A stretch of 64,000 nucleotides of DNA from positions 94,987-158,986 of the forward strand of contig CAIOLW010000036.1 in the NCBI GenBank assembly GCA_903859215.1, in the 5' to 3' direction. The translations under genes and the position numbers were made by a program. Each line of letters begins with the position of its first letter. Position 1 is the stretch's first letter. This stretch comes from an uncultured bacterium (GTDB lineage: Bacteria; Krumholzibacteriota; Krumholzibacteriia; LZORAL124-64-63). Below are positions 1-10,019 of this stretch, in pieces. The notes below the pieces were generated by a model. That model worked only from the letters and a program-made list of their open reading frames with translations, was not told the DNA's origin and did no database searches.

Positions 1-153
1 GGCGTCTTCGTCGCCCGCGGGTCACGCGTGGCCCAGGGCCAGGTGATCGCCGAGGTCGGCGGTCCCGGCGGCGGCGAGCCGCCTCAGCTCTACTTCGAGG
101 TCCGGCACGGTCGCACGCCCCTGGACCCCGCCGACTGGCTGCGTTCCCGCTGA
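1..153 (+). CDS. C-terminal end of M23-family peptidase / murein hydrolase activator (5' truncated by window)
   Basis: Open frame from base 1: GVFVARGSRVAQGQVIAEVGGPGGGEPPQLYFEVRHGRTPLDPADWLRSR*; typical LytM/M23 C-terminus (LYFEVR..G.P.DP..WL). Confidence 0.8.
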   Translation, partial: GVFVARGSRVAQGQVIAEVGGPGGGEPPQLYFEVRHGRTPLDPADWLRSR

Positions 154-205
154 GCGGTGCGCGGTGCGGCCGTCGCGGGCGGCGGTCGCCCCGGGGGGAG
201 CCAGC

Positions 206-1393
206 GTGGCCGCATCATCCTTCATTGCCCGCACTGCGATCCTGGACCGCCTGCTGCGCCTGCGCGATCGCGACCGGCTTGCCCAGCCGCTGCTGCTGGT
301 GGGCCCCGAGGGTTCGGGCAAGGAAGGCACCGCCCTGGAATTCGCCCGCCTGCTGAACTGCGCGGGACCGGGCGCCTGCAGCGATGACCAGCCCTGCGAG
401 AGCTGCGTCAAGACCGCCAGCTTCCAGCACCCGGACATCCGCTGGATCGGGCCGGCCCCGGCCGCCATCGACGAAGCCGATGTGCGCGCACTCCTGGACC
501 GCAAGCTGGCCGACCCGTTCGCGCGCTCCGCCGAGTCGGCCACCGCCCAGGTCAACATCGGCGATCCCGAGCACCCGGGCCCCCTGACGGTCCGCTCGCT
601 CATCCGCTTCCTGCGCGTGCGCGCGTTCCAGGGCCCCTGGAAGGTGGCCGTGGTCGCCGATGCGCAGCGCATGAACACGGCGGCCGCCAACGCCTTCCTC
701 AAGACCCTCGAGGAACCGCCGGCCGACACCGTCATCATGCTGACGACCACCGGCACCGAGGGCATGCTGCCGACCATCCTGTCGCGCTGCCAGAAGGTGC
801 GCTTCGAGCCGTGGCCCGCGGACGAGCTGGCCGGGCACCTGGCCCGCCTGGGCGGGGTCGACCCGGGGCAGGCCGGCTGGGCGGCGCGCCTGGCCCAGGG
901 CAACGCGCGGCTCGCGCACGACCTGCTGCAACCGGAATCACGGGCGCTGGCCGAGTGGGCGGGCCTGATGTTCACCTGGATCGCCGAGGGCCGCCGCGGG
1001 CAGGCGGCGATCGCTGCCGACGAGCTGCACCGGGGCGCCTATTCGCACGCGGTGGAGGCGCCGCCGGCCCGGCGGGGGGCGGGCGCGGCCGGTGAACAGG
1101 GCGCGGCCGACCGACGCGCGCGCGCCATCCGCTTGTGCGAACTGCTGAACCTCCACTACAGTGACGCCCTGGTGTGCCGCGAGGCGGGAGGCACCTGGCA
1201 GCCGCGGTTCCCGCAGGCCGCCGGTGTCGTGAGGCAGGTCGCGGCCGCGCGGCCCACCGGGGATCTCCTGGCCGACATGGCGCGCATCGACGCCGCCTGC
1301 GGCGAGATCGACCGCAACCTGAACATCGGCCTGGTGATGGCCGTTCTCTTCGAAGGGCTGTTGGCGCATGGCCGACCCGGAACGGCATCCTGA
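206..1393 (+). CDS. holB: DNA polymerase III delta' subunit
   Basis: LLLVGPEGSGKEGTALEFARLLNC (P-loop), Cys cluster, FLKTLEEPPADTVIMLTTTGTEGMLPTILSRCQKVRF; GTG at 206 preceded by GGGGGGAG; the ORF track extends to 164. Confidence 0.88.
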   Translation: MAASSFIARTAILDRLLRLRDRDRLAQPLLLVGPEGSGKEGTALEFARLLNCAGPGACSDDQPCESCVKTASFQHPDIRWIGPAPAAIDEADVRALLDRKLADPFARSAESATAQVNIGDPEHPGPLTVRSLIRFLRVRAFQGPWKVAVVADAQRMNTAAANAFLKTLEEPPADTVIMLTTTGTEGMLPTILSRCQKVRFEPWPADELAGHLARLGGVDPGQAGWAARLAQGNARLAHDLLQPESRALAEWAGLMFTWIAEGRRGQAAIAADELHRGAYSHAVEAPPARRGAGAAGEQGAADRRARAIRLCELLNLHYSDALVCREAGGTWQPRFPQAAGVVRQVAAARPTGDLLADMARIDAACGEIDRNLNIGLVMAVLFEGLLAHGRPGTAS

Positions 1394-2390
1394 ACCCGGC
1401 CCACCCGCGCGGCAAGGCCCGCGTCGGCGACCGCCCGTGAGCGCGGACGAAGCCCCGACACCGGCGGTCGATGCCACGCCTGTTGATGAGGCCACGCCTG
1501 TTGATGAGGCCACGCCTGCTGGTGGCGACGAGACCATTGTCGTGCTGCAGTTCAAGGGGCGCCGCAGGGCCTACTACCACAACCGGCGCGGCGTCGAGAT
1601 CAGGGTCGGCGATCACTGCCTGGTCGACGCGGACCGGGGCCGGGACCTCGGGCGCGTCACCTACATCGGGCCGGGCCGGGCCGAGTGGTGGGCCGTCGCC
1701 GAGCACCAGGGTGTGATCGGGCTCGCCGGCCAGAAGGACCTCGAGCGCCTGGCCGCCACCCGCGAGGAGGAGTCCTCGCTGTGGGACGTGTGCCGCGAGC
1801 GCATCGGGCGCCGCGGGCTGGACATGAACCTGGTGACCGTCGAGCGCCAGCACGACGGCCGCAAGATCACGTTCTACTTCACCGCCGAAGGGCGCGTCGA
1901 CTTCCGCGACCTGGTCCGCGACCTTGCGGCGGCGTTCCGCACCCGCATCGAACTGCGGCAGATCGGGGTGCGCGACGAGACCCGCCTGCAGGGCGGCCTC
2001 GCGGTGTGTGGCCGCGAATTCTGCTGTTCCGGATTCCTCCACGAATTCGCGCCGGTCACTCTGAAGATGGCCAAGACGCAGCAGCTGCCGCTCAACCCGG
2101 CCAAGCTCTCCGGCCCCTGCGGCCGCCTGCGCTGCTGCCTGGCGTTCGAGGACGACCACTACCGCGAGGCCCGTCGTCGCCTGCCGCGCGTCGGCCACCT
2201 CGTGACGACGCCCGACGGGCCGGCCACGGTGCGCCAGGTCGACCTCCTGTGCGAGACGGTCACCGTCGATGGTCGCGAGCCCGGCAGCCTGCTCAAGTGG
2301 CCGGTCGATCGCGTGCACTGGGACGAGCAGCTTCCCCCGGGCGAGCGGGGCGGCTGCGGGGGCGGCAATTGCCGCCGGGGTCCCGCGTGA
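1368..2390 (+). CDS. PSP1 C-terminal domain protein (YaaT/RicT-like)
   Basis: Cys motifs CGREFCCSGFLHEFAPVTLKMAK and CGRLRCCLAFE; follows holB as in many genomes. Confidence 0.88.
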   Translation: MADPERHPEPGPPARQGPRRRPPVSADEAPTPAVDATPVDEATPVDEATPAGGDETIVVLQFKGRRRAYYHNRRGVEIRVGDHCLVDADRGRDLGRVTYIGPGRAEWWAVAEHQGVIGLAGQKDLERLAATREEESSLWDVCRERIGRRGLDMNLVTVERQHDGRKITFYFTAEGRVDFRDLVRDLAAAFRTRIELRQIGVRDETRLQGGLAVCGREFCCSGFLHEFAPVTLKMAKTQQLPLNPAKLSGPCGRLRCCLAFEDDHYREARRRLPRVGHLVTTPDGPATVRQVDLLCETVTVDGREPGSLLKWPVDRVHWDEQLPPGERGGCGGGNCRRGPA

Positions 2391-3193
2391 TCGACAGCCA
2401 TGTCCACCTGAACCGCCACGAATTCGGGGACGAGGCCGGGGAGGTCGTCGCGCGCGCGCGCGCCGCGGGCGTGACCGCGTTCCTGAACGTGGGCTACGAC
2501 CTCCAGACGAGCCGCGCCTCGCTGGCGCTCGCCGAACAGTACGCCGACGTCTGGGCCACGGTGGGCATCCACCCGCACGACGCCCTCCTGTTGGCTGATG
2601 AGGAAGGCCGCCTGACCGACGATGGCCGCCGCCGCCTCGAGGAACTGGAGGCGCTGAGCCGCCACCCGAAGGTGGTGGCCATCGGCGAGATCGGCCTCGA
2701 CTTCTTCCGCGACCTGTCGCCGCGGCCGGCGCAGCACGCGGCGCTGGCGGCCCAGCTGGAACTCGCCGCGCGGCGCGACCTGCCGGTGGTCTTCCACGTC
2801 CGCGACGCCTGGGAGCCGATGCTCGCCTTCGTCGACCAGGTGGGCCTGCCGCCCCGGCGCGGCGTGCTGCACGCCTTCAGCGGTGACAACCGGGCGGTGG
2901 ACTGGGCCCTCGAGCGCGGTTTCAGGCTGGGCATCGGGGGCGTGGTCACCTATCGTCAGTCCACGCTGCCGGGGATGGTGGCCCGCGCGGGCTGTGACCC
3001 GCTCCTGCTGGAAACCGATGCGCCCTGGCTGCCGCCGGTGCCGCACAGGGGGCAGCGGAACGAGCCGGCCTGGCTGGGGCTCGTGCTTGACACCGTGGCC
3101 GGGATCTTGCAAATGGAACCCGGCGAGGTCGAGCGGCGCACCGACGCGTCGTTCACCGCGCTGTTCCGTCCCGGGAAGGCCATCACGCCGTGA
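2387..3193 (+). CDS. tatD: TatD family hydrolase
   Basis: MIDSHVHLNRHEFGDE...GEIGLDFFRD...VFHVRDAWE...LLETDAPWL; GTG start overlaps the previous stop. Confidence 0.9.
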   Translation: MIDSHVHLNRHEFGDEAGEVVARARAAGVTAFLNVGYDLQTSRASLALAEQYADVWATVGIHPHDALLLADEEGRLTDDGRRRLEELEALSRHPKVVAIGEIGLDFFRDLSPRPAQHAALAAQLELAARRDLPVVFHVRDAWEPMLAFVDQVGLPPRRGVLHAFSGDNRAVDWALERGFRLGIGGVVTYRQSTLPGMVARAGCDPLLLETDAPWLPPVPHRGQRNEPAWLGLVLDTVAGILQMEPGEVERRTDASFTALFRPGKAITP

Positions 3194-4026
3194 GTCGCAG
3201 CCAGCAGGAAGTGCTCCGGCAGTACGGCATCCGCCCGGTCAAGCGCCGCGGGCAGAACTTCCTGCTCGACGGCAACCTGGCCCGGGCGATCGCCGGCGAT
3301 GCGCTCGCCCTGGGCGACGAGATCCTGGAACTGGGCGCCGGCGGCGGGGCGCTGACCGTGCACCTGCTGGCGGGCGCGCGCACCGTGGCCTGTGTCGAGG
3401 TGGACCGCGAGCTCTGCGCGTTGCTGCAGAACGAATTCGGCGACCGGCCCGGGTTCCGGGTCGTCGCCGGCGACCTGACGAAGCTGGACTGGGATGCGGC
3501 CCTGGCCGCGGCGGGGCAGCGGCCGGTGATCGCCGGCAACCTGCCCTACGTGCTGACGAGCCTGGTCCTGTTCCGGGCCGCGGAACTGCGGGCCCGCATC
3601 GCCGGCGCGGTCTTCATGATCCAGAAGGAAGTCGCCGAGCGGCTGACTTCCACGCCCGGCGGGCGCGACTACGGGGTATTGTCGATCCTGCTCGGCTCGG
3701 TGTTCGACATCCGCCTGGTGCGCACGGTGCCGGCCAGCGTGTTCTGGCCGCGGCCGCAGGTGCAGTCGGCGGTGGTCAGCCTGACCCCCGCGGGGGACAT
3801 GGGCGACGACGAGTTCGCGTATTTCCGCGAGGTCGTGAAGAAGATTTTCGGGCAGCGCCGCAAGAAGCTGGTGTCCCAGCTGCGGACGCAGTTCACGCTG
3901 GAGCCGGCCGTGGCCGAGGCGCTGGCGCGCGAGGCGGGCCTCGATCCCGAGGCGCGCCCCGAACAGATCACCCCGGAAGGGTACCGGTCCCTGGCCCGGT
4001 TGCTGCGACGGAAGGACGTGGGTTGA
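3190..4026 (+). CDS. rsmA: 16S rRNA (adenine1518-N6/adenine1519-N6)-dimethyltransferase
   Basis: KRRGQNFLLDGNLARAI...ILELGAGGGALTVHLL...AGNLPYVLTS...FMIQKEVAERL. Confidence 0.93.
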   Translation: MSRSQQEVLRQYGIRPVKRRGQNFLLDGNLARAIAGDALALGDEILELGAGGGALTVHLLAGARTVACVEVDRELCALLQNEFGDRPGFRVVAGDLTKLDWDAALAAAGQRPVIAGNLPYVLTSLVLFRAAELRARIAGAVFMIQKEVAERLTSTPGGRDYGVLSILLGSVFDIRLVRTVPASVFWPRPQVQSAVVSLTPAGDMGDDEFAYFREVVKKIFGQRRKKLVSQLRTQFTLEPAVAEALAREAGLDPEARPEQITPEGYRSLARLLRRKDVG

Positions 4027-6101
4027 TGCGCGTGGCTGCGTCGAAGCGAAACAACCACTTCCTGTGCGGCCTGTGCCGCGTCAGCCCTTGGCGGCCGCTG
4101 GCAACGGGCTTGTTCCTGCTGCTGGCCCTGGCGCCGGTGGCGACGCGCGCGCAGGACGACTCGGAATCCGCGCCGGTCGACTCGACGGCGACGGGCCTCG
4201 GTGCGGCCCTCAGCCAGGCGGCTGCGAGCGGTTTTGCCGCCGACAACGGCGCATTCTTCCTCGGCATGACGCAGGAACCCAAGGCCGGCATCAAGGCCAA
4301 TGTGCAGAAATACACCTGGTTCGGCGAGTGGAACACGGTCGCCCAGCTTCATGCCGGCGCGCAGGCGCAGTCGCACCTCGAATGGTACTGGGACCAGTTC
4401 CGCAAGCAGGAGAAGAACGTCGAAAGCCGGAAGGGGACCCTCTCGTACGGCTTCGGCAAGCAACTGCCCCTGGTGACGACCATCGACGGCAACTGGAACT
4501 GGAGCGAGGACCGCACGACCAACACGGCCGGTTATGCCAACCTGTACAAGATGGACAACAAGCTGGTGAACCTGTCGTCGTCACAGCAGAAGTTCCAGGG
4601 GCTCGGGCTGATGAACTCGGTGAGGCTGGGCGCGAACTTCAACGACCAGGCGGGACTGAACCAGAACCAGCGCAGCGAATTCCGCGAGGGCACGGCGCAG
4701 GGCGGCGTGCAGAGCGGCTGGGCCCTGGCGCCGGGCCTTATCCTGGCCGGGCGCCTGGCGGGCACGGCAACCGGGGGCACGCGCCTGCTGGCCGCGTTGT
4801 CCAGCCCGTCTTCGGCGCACGGGGACAGCATCGGCGTGGGGGTCTACTTCAACCGCGGCATCGGTACGGGCCACGTGGCGATGACGCGCAGCAGTTTCGC
4901 GAAGAAGTACCTCGAGTTCCGGCGCAACGCGAACGGCCTTGTCGATACCGTGGGCATCGACGAGCCCGACAAGGTCCTCACCGAGCTCGAGACGCACGAT
5001 GCGTTGACCTTTGACGTTGCCCACAAGTTCAAGCTCGGGCGCTTCGGCGGCGAGATCAAGGGCGGCCACACCACGGACGACCTGGCCTATGCGACGGGAC
5101 TTGCCGGCCTGAAGCAGCGCGCCCAGGACAGCGCCGACATGACGCTGACCTACAACGCCGGGCGCGATTCGCTCGTGGCGTTCGGCACCGTCGGCGAGAG
5201 CTGGGACGACCAGCGCATCAAGGCCGCGACCAGCAGTCGTGGCCGCCAGCTCGTCCGCAGGCGCGAGTTCCAGTTCAACTGGTACCGTCGGCTGTTCAAG
5301 GCGACCCGCCTGAACCTGCAGTACCACGAGGACCTGACGCAGGACGTGGCCGAGAACCGCTTCAACGAGAACGACAAGGATCGCCTGCAGGCCGATTTCG
5401 CGGGCAAGCTCGAACGCGCGTGGGCCGGACGGTTCCGCACGAGCATGGTCTTCAGCTACCGCCAGACGCGGGACATCTCGATCCGCGGCAGCAGTTCGTC
5501 CAACAACAACATCAAGGAATCCTACGAACTCGTGCCGGGGTTCAGCTGGAACCTGGCGCCGTGGATCACGATCGACCAGAACTACCGCGTCTACATCCAG
5601 TACACCGACTACCTGTACTCGTACTTGCCGTCGGTCACGCGCAAGGACGACTACAACAAGCGCGGCGACCTCGTGACGAAGGTCATGCTGGTGCCCAACG
5701 AGCGCCTGCGGGTCACCGTCCGCCACGATTCAAACCGGCGCTTCAACGCCACGAAGTCGGTCGAGGACGCCGCCGGGAGCGCTTTCTACAACCGCGACCT
5801 CGAGCAGGACATCTCGAAGATCCGCCTCGACCTGGCCTACACCGTGACGCCGGGCGTCTCGCTCGAGTGCGGCACGTACCGGACGCGGGATGACAAGACC
5901 TCGCTCGGTCGCACCACGACCAAGACGCGCACCGATTCGGGCGAGATCGTCGTGGGCACGCGCGTCGACAGGACCTGGGGCGCCCAGCGGGACTTCGAGG
6001 TCTCGGCCATGGTCAAGAAGATCAGCGCCTACGGACCGAGCGTCACCGCCAGCAGCGCGGACTTCTGGGAGGCCGATGTATGGCTCAAGTGGCTGTTCTG
6101 A
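4026..6101 (+). CDS. Putative outer-membrane beta-barrel protein
   Basis: Signal-like N-terminus then alternating aromatic/polar strands to a C-terminal ...VWLKWLF; ATG overlaps the rsmA stop (TGATG). Confidence 0.7.
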   Translation: MRVAASKRNNHFLCGLCRVSPWRPLATGLFLLLALAPVATRAQDDSESAPVDSTATGLGAALSQAAASGFAADNGAFFLGMTQEPKAGIKANVQKYTWFGEWNTVAQLHAGAQAQSHLEWYWDQFRKQEKNVESRKGTLSYGFGKQLPLVTTIDGNWNWSEDRTTNTAGYANLYKMDNKLVNLSSSQQKFQGLGLMNSVRLGANFNDQAGLNQNQRSEFREGTAQGGVQSGWALAPGLILAGRLAGTATGGTRLLAALSSPSSAHGDSIGVGVYFNRGIGTGHVAMTRSSFAKKYLEFRRNANGLVDTVGIDEPDKVLTELETHDALTFDVAHKFKLGRFGGEIKGGHTTDDLAYATGLAGLKQRAQDSADMTLTYNAGRDSLVAFGTVGESWDDQRIKAATSSRGRQLVRRREFQFNWYRRLFKATRLNLQYHEDLTQDVAENRFNENDKDRLQADFAGKLERAWAGRFRTSMVFSYRQTRDISIRGSSSSNNNIKESYELVPGFSWNLAPWITIDQNYRVYIQYTDYLYSYLPSVTRKDDYNKRGDLVTKVMLVPNERLRVTVRHDSNRRFNATKSVEDAAGSAFYNRDLEQDISKIRLDLAYTVTPGVSLECGTYRTRDDKTSLGRTTTKTRTDSGEIVVGTRVDRTWGAQRDFEVSAMVKKISAYGPSVTASSADFWEADVWLKWLF

Positions 6102-6706
6102 GCCGGGTGCGCCTTGCGGCGCAGGTGGCGGCGGCGCTACTGGCGTGCGCTGTGGTGGGCGGCTGCCTGCTGACTCCGCGCGAGGCCGAGCCCCCCGAGA
6201 CCGGGAACATCGTGCGCTATCTCGAGCAGATCGCGCCGGTCAACACATGGGACAACCTCGAGACGTCCGCCAACGCGACGCACGCGCCGGGGTGGGAGGC
6301 TGCCATCAGTTCCATGTCGTTCCTCTACGAACCGGATTCGGCGGCGGACAACCAGTTTCCCGGCGTCTTCGCCACGTGGAACCGCGACAAGGAACTGGCG
6401 TTCATCAATGCTCTCTACAACTCGAAGGTCACCATCGTGGCCCAGATGCGGAACCCGGAGTTCGTCGTGCCGCCGTCCTCGGGCAGCGAGTCGCTTTGGG
6501 AAAACGTCATTTATGACGTGATCGTCACCAGCAAGGTCGATGCGTCGCGTGTGCGCTACCGGGGCCTGGCCGATATCAAGTTTACTCTGGAAGGAAACTT
6601 TTGGTATATTAGTGAGTGGCGTGACCGGCAGGGGGAAAGCGATCCTGACTCGGGCCAGTTGCTGTCAACGTTGGGGGTGCTGCGGGGAAGTTTTGCTAGC
6701 AAATAA
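6080..6706 (+). CDS. Putative lipoprotein of unknown function
   Basis: Lipobox-like LACAVVGGC near the N-terminus. Confidence 0.7.
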   Translation: MAQVAVLSRVRLAAQVAAALLACAVVGGCLLTPREAEPPETGNIVRYLEQIAPVNTWDNLETSANATHAPGWEAAISSMSFLYEPDSAADNQFPGVFATWNRDKELAFINALYNSKVTIVAQMRNPEFVVPPSSGSESLWENVIYDVIVTSKVDASRVRYRGLADIKFTLEGNFWYISEWRDRQGESDPDSGQLLSTLGVLRGSFASK

Positions 6707-6812
6707 TCGTTCTATATGGTAAAATCGGGGGATGGACCCCGTAGGTGAACGACGGCTTCCTTATCCATCGATCCCTGTCACCCCGGGGAGCCCTGGCCAC
6801 GCGGAGGACAAC

Positions 6813-7439
6813 ATGTTGAGAGTAAATAGGTTGGGCCTTGTGGCGCTGGTTCTGTTGCTCGCGGCGGCGGGTGGCTGCATCTTTTCGCCCCCCGACGTCC
6901 CGCCGTGCACGGACTGCAATCCGACCCAGAAACTGCAGTTCCCTGATTCCGAAGACAAGCTGATGGCGAATTTCCAGTACATCTACGAGACGATGGACTA
7001 TCAGGAATTTCGCAAGATGCTGGGCCATAACTACATCACGGTCCTGCAGCAGAGCACGCGCAATACGTTTCCTGACGTTGGCGAGACCTTCGACCTCGAG
7101 GAAGAACTGCGCATCCACGAGCGCATGTTCTCCAAGCAGGATGTGTACGACCCGAACAACGTGGCGGTACCCGGCGTGCAGACGATCCAGTTCAACACCT
7201 TCCAGCGCGTGGGTGTGTGGTTGACTTCGCCGGCGAACGACAGGATCCCGAATGCGCGCAGTGCGCTGTATTCGGTGCAGTTCCTGTTCGATCGCGGGGC
7301 GACCTATTCGATTCTGAAGGTCACCGGCAACATCCAATTCTATGTGACGTCGCGGGACTCGACGGTCGGCGGCGTGACCAAGCCGTACTTCCAGATGGTC
7401 GGTCAGATCGACCTGACGGATGATCCCCCGGCGAAGTAG
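6813..7439 (+). CDS. Putative lipoprotein of unknown function
   Basis: MLRVNRLGLVALVLLLAAAGGC lipobox; downstream hairpin terminator. Confidence 0.7.
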   Translation: MLRVNRLGLVALVLLLAAAGGCIFSPPDVPPCTDCNPTQKLQFPDSEDKLMANFQYIYETMDYQEFRKMLGHNYITVLQQSTRNTFPDVGETFDLEEELRIHERMFSKQDVYDPNNVAVPGVQTIQFNTFQRVGVWLTSPANDRIPNARSALYSVQFLFDRGATYSILKVTGNIQFYVTSRDSTVGGVTKPYFQMVGQIDLTDDPPAK

Positions 7440-7486
7440 CGCCCCCCGGGCGCCGGTCCGGACCGGTCATCGGTGAGCTTTCCCGG

Positions 7487-7520
7487 GCCCGGCGGTCACC
7501 ACCGCCGGGCTCTTCGTTCG
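7487..7520 (+). terminator. Rho-independent-like terminator
   Basis: GCCCGGCGGT-CACC-ACCGCCGGGC followed by TCTTCGTT. Confidence 0.65.
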
Positions 7521-7666
7521 AGTCGGGGCCGGCGGGCCTTGTCCTGGCCACGACGGGGCGCGAAGGCCCAGTCTGTTGCCCCGGGATGGCGCGTGCTGGC
7601 CACCTGGGCTCCCGTGGCTTAGAATGCCGCGTACCACCGCCGTGACCGTCCCGCCCGGAGAGCGCC

Positions 7667-8704
7667 GTGAATCCCAGTGCCCGCCACCGACCCGCCCGCT
7701 GCGCCCGCTTCGTGCGCCGTGTGGCGGCTGTGTGCCTGGTCCTGGGGTGGGTCGTCAACCTGGCGGGCTGCGGCGGTGACGACCGCGGCCCGAAGGGAAC
7801 CCCAGATGGTCGCGCGCGCAACGCATCCGGCGGCGCGGCGTCGACTGCGGCCGGCGGCGACTCGGGCCCCGGAGGCGATCGTGTGCCGCCGCCGGCATTC
7901 GATGCCGCAGCGGGTCCGTTGGTCGCGATCATCGTCGACGACTGGGGCCAGGCGCTGAACGGCCCGCAGGTCGTGATCCTGGCGCTGCCGCAACCGCTGA
8001 CGTTTGCCGTGCTGCCCTGCCTGCCGCGGTCGGGCGAGATCGCGGCGCTGGCGACGGCGCTCGACCTGCCGGCGGGAACGGGCCCCGGCGAAGATATTGC
8101 GACGACCTCGCTCGTCCCGCCGTACCCGGCCACGGCGCGGCGGGAGATCTTCCTGCACCTTCCCATGCAGCCGCTGGACTACCCCGAGAGCGATCCGGGT
8201 CAGCCGGTGCTTGTGCCCGGCATGGAGGCCGCCGAGGTCGAGCGACGCCTGGCCCTGGCCCTGGCGTCCGTGCCCGGCGCCCGCGGCGTGAACAACCACA
8301 TGGGGAGCGCCGCCACGGCCGACTCGACGCTGATGTCAGTCCTCATGCGCGGCCTGGCCCGTCGTCACCTGCGGTTCGTGGACAGCCTGACGTCGCCGGC
8401 CTCCGTCGCCTTTTTCGAGGCGTGCCGCGCCGGCGTGCCGGCCCTCCGCAATCGCATCTTCCTGGACGCCGACCGCTGGAGCGAAGAAGCGATCACGGCG
8501 AACCTGGCCACACTGGTGGCCGCCGCCCGGGCCCAGGGCGGCGCCGTCGGCATTGCGCATCCGTACGTCGCGACGGCCGAGGTGCTGGCCCGCGAGCTGC
8601 CGCGCTACGAGGCGGAAGGCGTCCGTTTCGTCACGGTGTCGGAGCTGATGGCGCACCAGAAAGCCACCGCCGCCGGGGCGAAGGAGGTGGCGAATGGCCG
8701 CTGA
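7667..8704 (+). CDS. Divergent polysaccharide deacetylase family protein
   Basis: VAIIVDDWGQ..., LHLPMQPLDYPE, GARGVNNHMGSAATAD. Confidence 0.85.
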   Translation: MNPSARHRPARCARFVRRVAAVCLVLGWVVNLAGCGGDDRGPKGTPDGRARNASGGAASTAAGGDSGPGGDRVPPPAFDAAAGPLVAIIVDDWGQALNGPQVVILALPQPLTFAVLPCLPRSGEIAALATALDLPAGTGPGEDIATTSLVPPYPATARREIFLHLPMQPLDYPESDPGQPVLVPGMEAAEVERRLALALASVPGARGVNNHMGSAATADSTLMSVLMRGLARRHLRFVDSLTSPASVAFFEACRAGVPALRNRIFLDADRWSEEAITANLATLVAAARAQGGAVGIAHPYVATAEVLARELPRYEAEGVRFVTVSELMAHQKATAAGAKEVANGR

Positions 8705-9794
8705 GGTCTTCCTGTGGCGCCTGCCGTCGCAAGGCGGCGCGGACCTTGCGCCGGCCGACCCGCGTCCCGGCTTGCGGCGCCTGCTCCAGGCCACCGGTCC
8801 GCATCCGCGCGGCGCGGGCGGCGGGCCGTGGGTGGTCAAGGTGCACGTGGGGCCGCCCGGCCGCCCGGCGGGCATTGCCCCGGCCTGGGCGCTGGAGGCT
8901 GCCACGTCGCTCGTGGGCGCGCGCGGCGGCGCTGTGACCACCGACACGCTTTCGGTCAGCACGCGCGGGCTCGAGACCACCCAGGCCCTCGAGGCCACGG
9001 CCCGGGCCAAGGGTTTCGGCGCCCTGCCGGACCTGCCGTTCGTCGTTGCGGACGACCCGGGCGGGCCGCCCGCGCTGCCGGTCCCGGGCCAGCCCGGCCG
9101 GCGCCTGGCCGGCCACGCGCTGGCCGGTATCCTGCGCGGGGCGGGGGGGCTGTGCGTGCTGAACCCGGTGCGGGCGCACCCGCACCTGGGCGCTGTCGGT
9201 GCGGTGGCGACGCTGGGCCTGGACCTGGCCGACCGGCTGGCGAAGCTGTCCCTGCACCAGGGGATCCGCCCGCAGGTGGACACACCCCTGTGCGCGGGCT
9301 GCGGCAGCTGCCTGGACGTGTGCCTGTACGACGCGATCGTGATCCGGGCCGGCCGTGCCACCATCGACCACAACCTGTGCACGGGCTGCGGGGAGTGCAT
9401 GGGGGTGTGTTTCATGGCGGGGATCGCTCCCGAGGAAGCCGGCGGCCTGCAGGCGTTCCAGGAGGCGGTCGCTGAGGCCGCTGCCGGTTCCGCGCCCGCC
9501 TTGCCTGTCGGCGCTGCGGGCCAATCTGGCGCCATCTATGTGAATTTCCTTGTTCAATTGAGCGGGCCGGTCACCGCCTCGAAGACCCGCCGGCGTCTGC
9601 CGATCGCCGGCATCGGTTTGGTCGCCTCGCGGGACCCCGTGGCCCTCGACGCCGCGACATTCGAACTGCTGGGAAACCGCCTGTCGGCGCCCCTGGCGGA
9701 GTGGACGGGGTACGCGCAGGATCCGGGGCCCCTTCTGGCCCGGGCCGAGGCCCTGGGATTGGGGTCCCGGGCCCATCGATTACGGGAAGTCTGA
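8694..9794 (+). CDS. DUF362-type ferredoxin-containing protein
   Basis: Two 4Fe-4S motifs CAGCGSCLDVCLYDAI...CTGCGECMGVCF; VKVHVG N-terminal motif. Confidence 0.8.
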   Translation: MAAEVFLWRLPSQGGADLAPADPRPGLRRLLQATGPHPRGAGGGPWVVKVHVGPPGRPAGIAPAWALEAATSLVGARGGAVTTDTLSVSTRGLETTQALEATARAKGFGALPDLPFVVADDPGGPPALPVPGQPGRRLAGHALAGILRGAGGLCVLNPVRAHPHLGAVGAVATLGLDLADRLAKLSLHQGIRPQVDTPLCAGCGSCLDVCLYDAIVIRAGRATIDHNLCTGCGECMGVCFMAGIAPEEAGGLQAFQEAVAEAAAGSAPALPVGAAGQSGAIYVNFLVQLSGPVTASKTRRRLPIAGIGLVASRDPVALDAATFELLGNRLSAPLAEWTGYAQDPGPLLARAEALGLGSRAHRLREV

Positions 9795-9909
9795 GCCAGA
9801 CCTGAATTTCTGGATTACGCCCGGCCGTTGTGCTATCATGTTCACCGCCATTTAAGGCGCGAGGCCGGGTTCCGCGACCCCACCGGGAGCGCGGGCGACA
9901 CGCCGGCAG

Positions 9910-9947
9910 GCATGCCGATGCGTGCGATCAACGGCGTGCTTTTTTTT
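9910..9947 (+). terminator. Possible intrinsic terminator/attenuator upstream of secD
   Basis: GCATGCCG / CGGCGTGC stem (one G-U), 14-nt loop, immediately followed by eight T. Confidence 0.45.
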
Positions 9948-10001
9948 GTCGTGCTTCTCTTTGTTCTTGCTTCTCTTTGTCGTGACCACGGTTGGGCTTG
10001 A
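9912..10001 (+). CDS. Putative 29-aa hydrophobic leader peptide / small membrane protein upstream of secD
   Basis: ATG..TGA encodes MPMRAINGVLFFVVLLFVLASLCRDHGWA; ends 18 nt before the secD ATG. Confidence 0.35.
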   Translation: MPMRAINGVLFFVVLLFVLASLCRDHGWA

Positions 10002-10019
10002 TGTCCGGGGAGTGCCAAG

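Noticed and set aside
2883-4025. N-terminal extension of ORF 2883..6101 (apparent 1072-aa protein)
   Set aside because: Overlaps tatD and rsmA in another frame; a good ATG and signal peptide occur at 4026.
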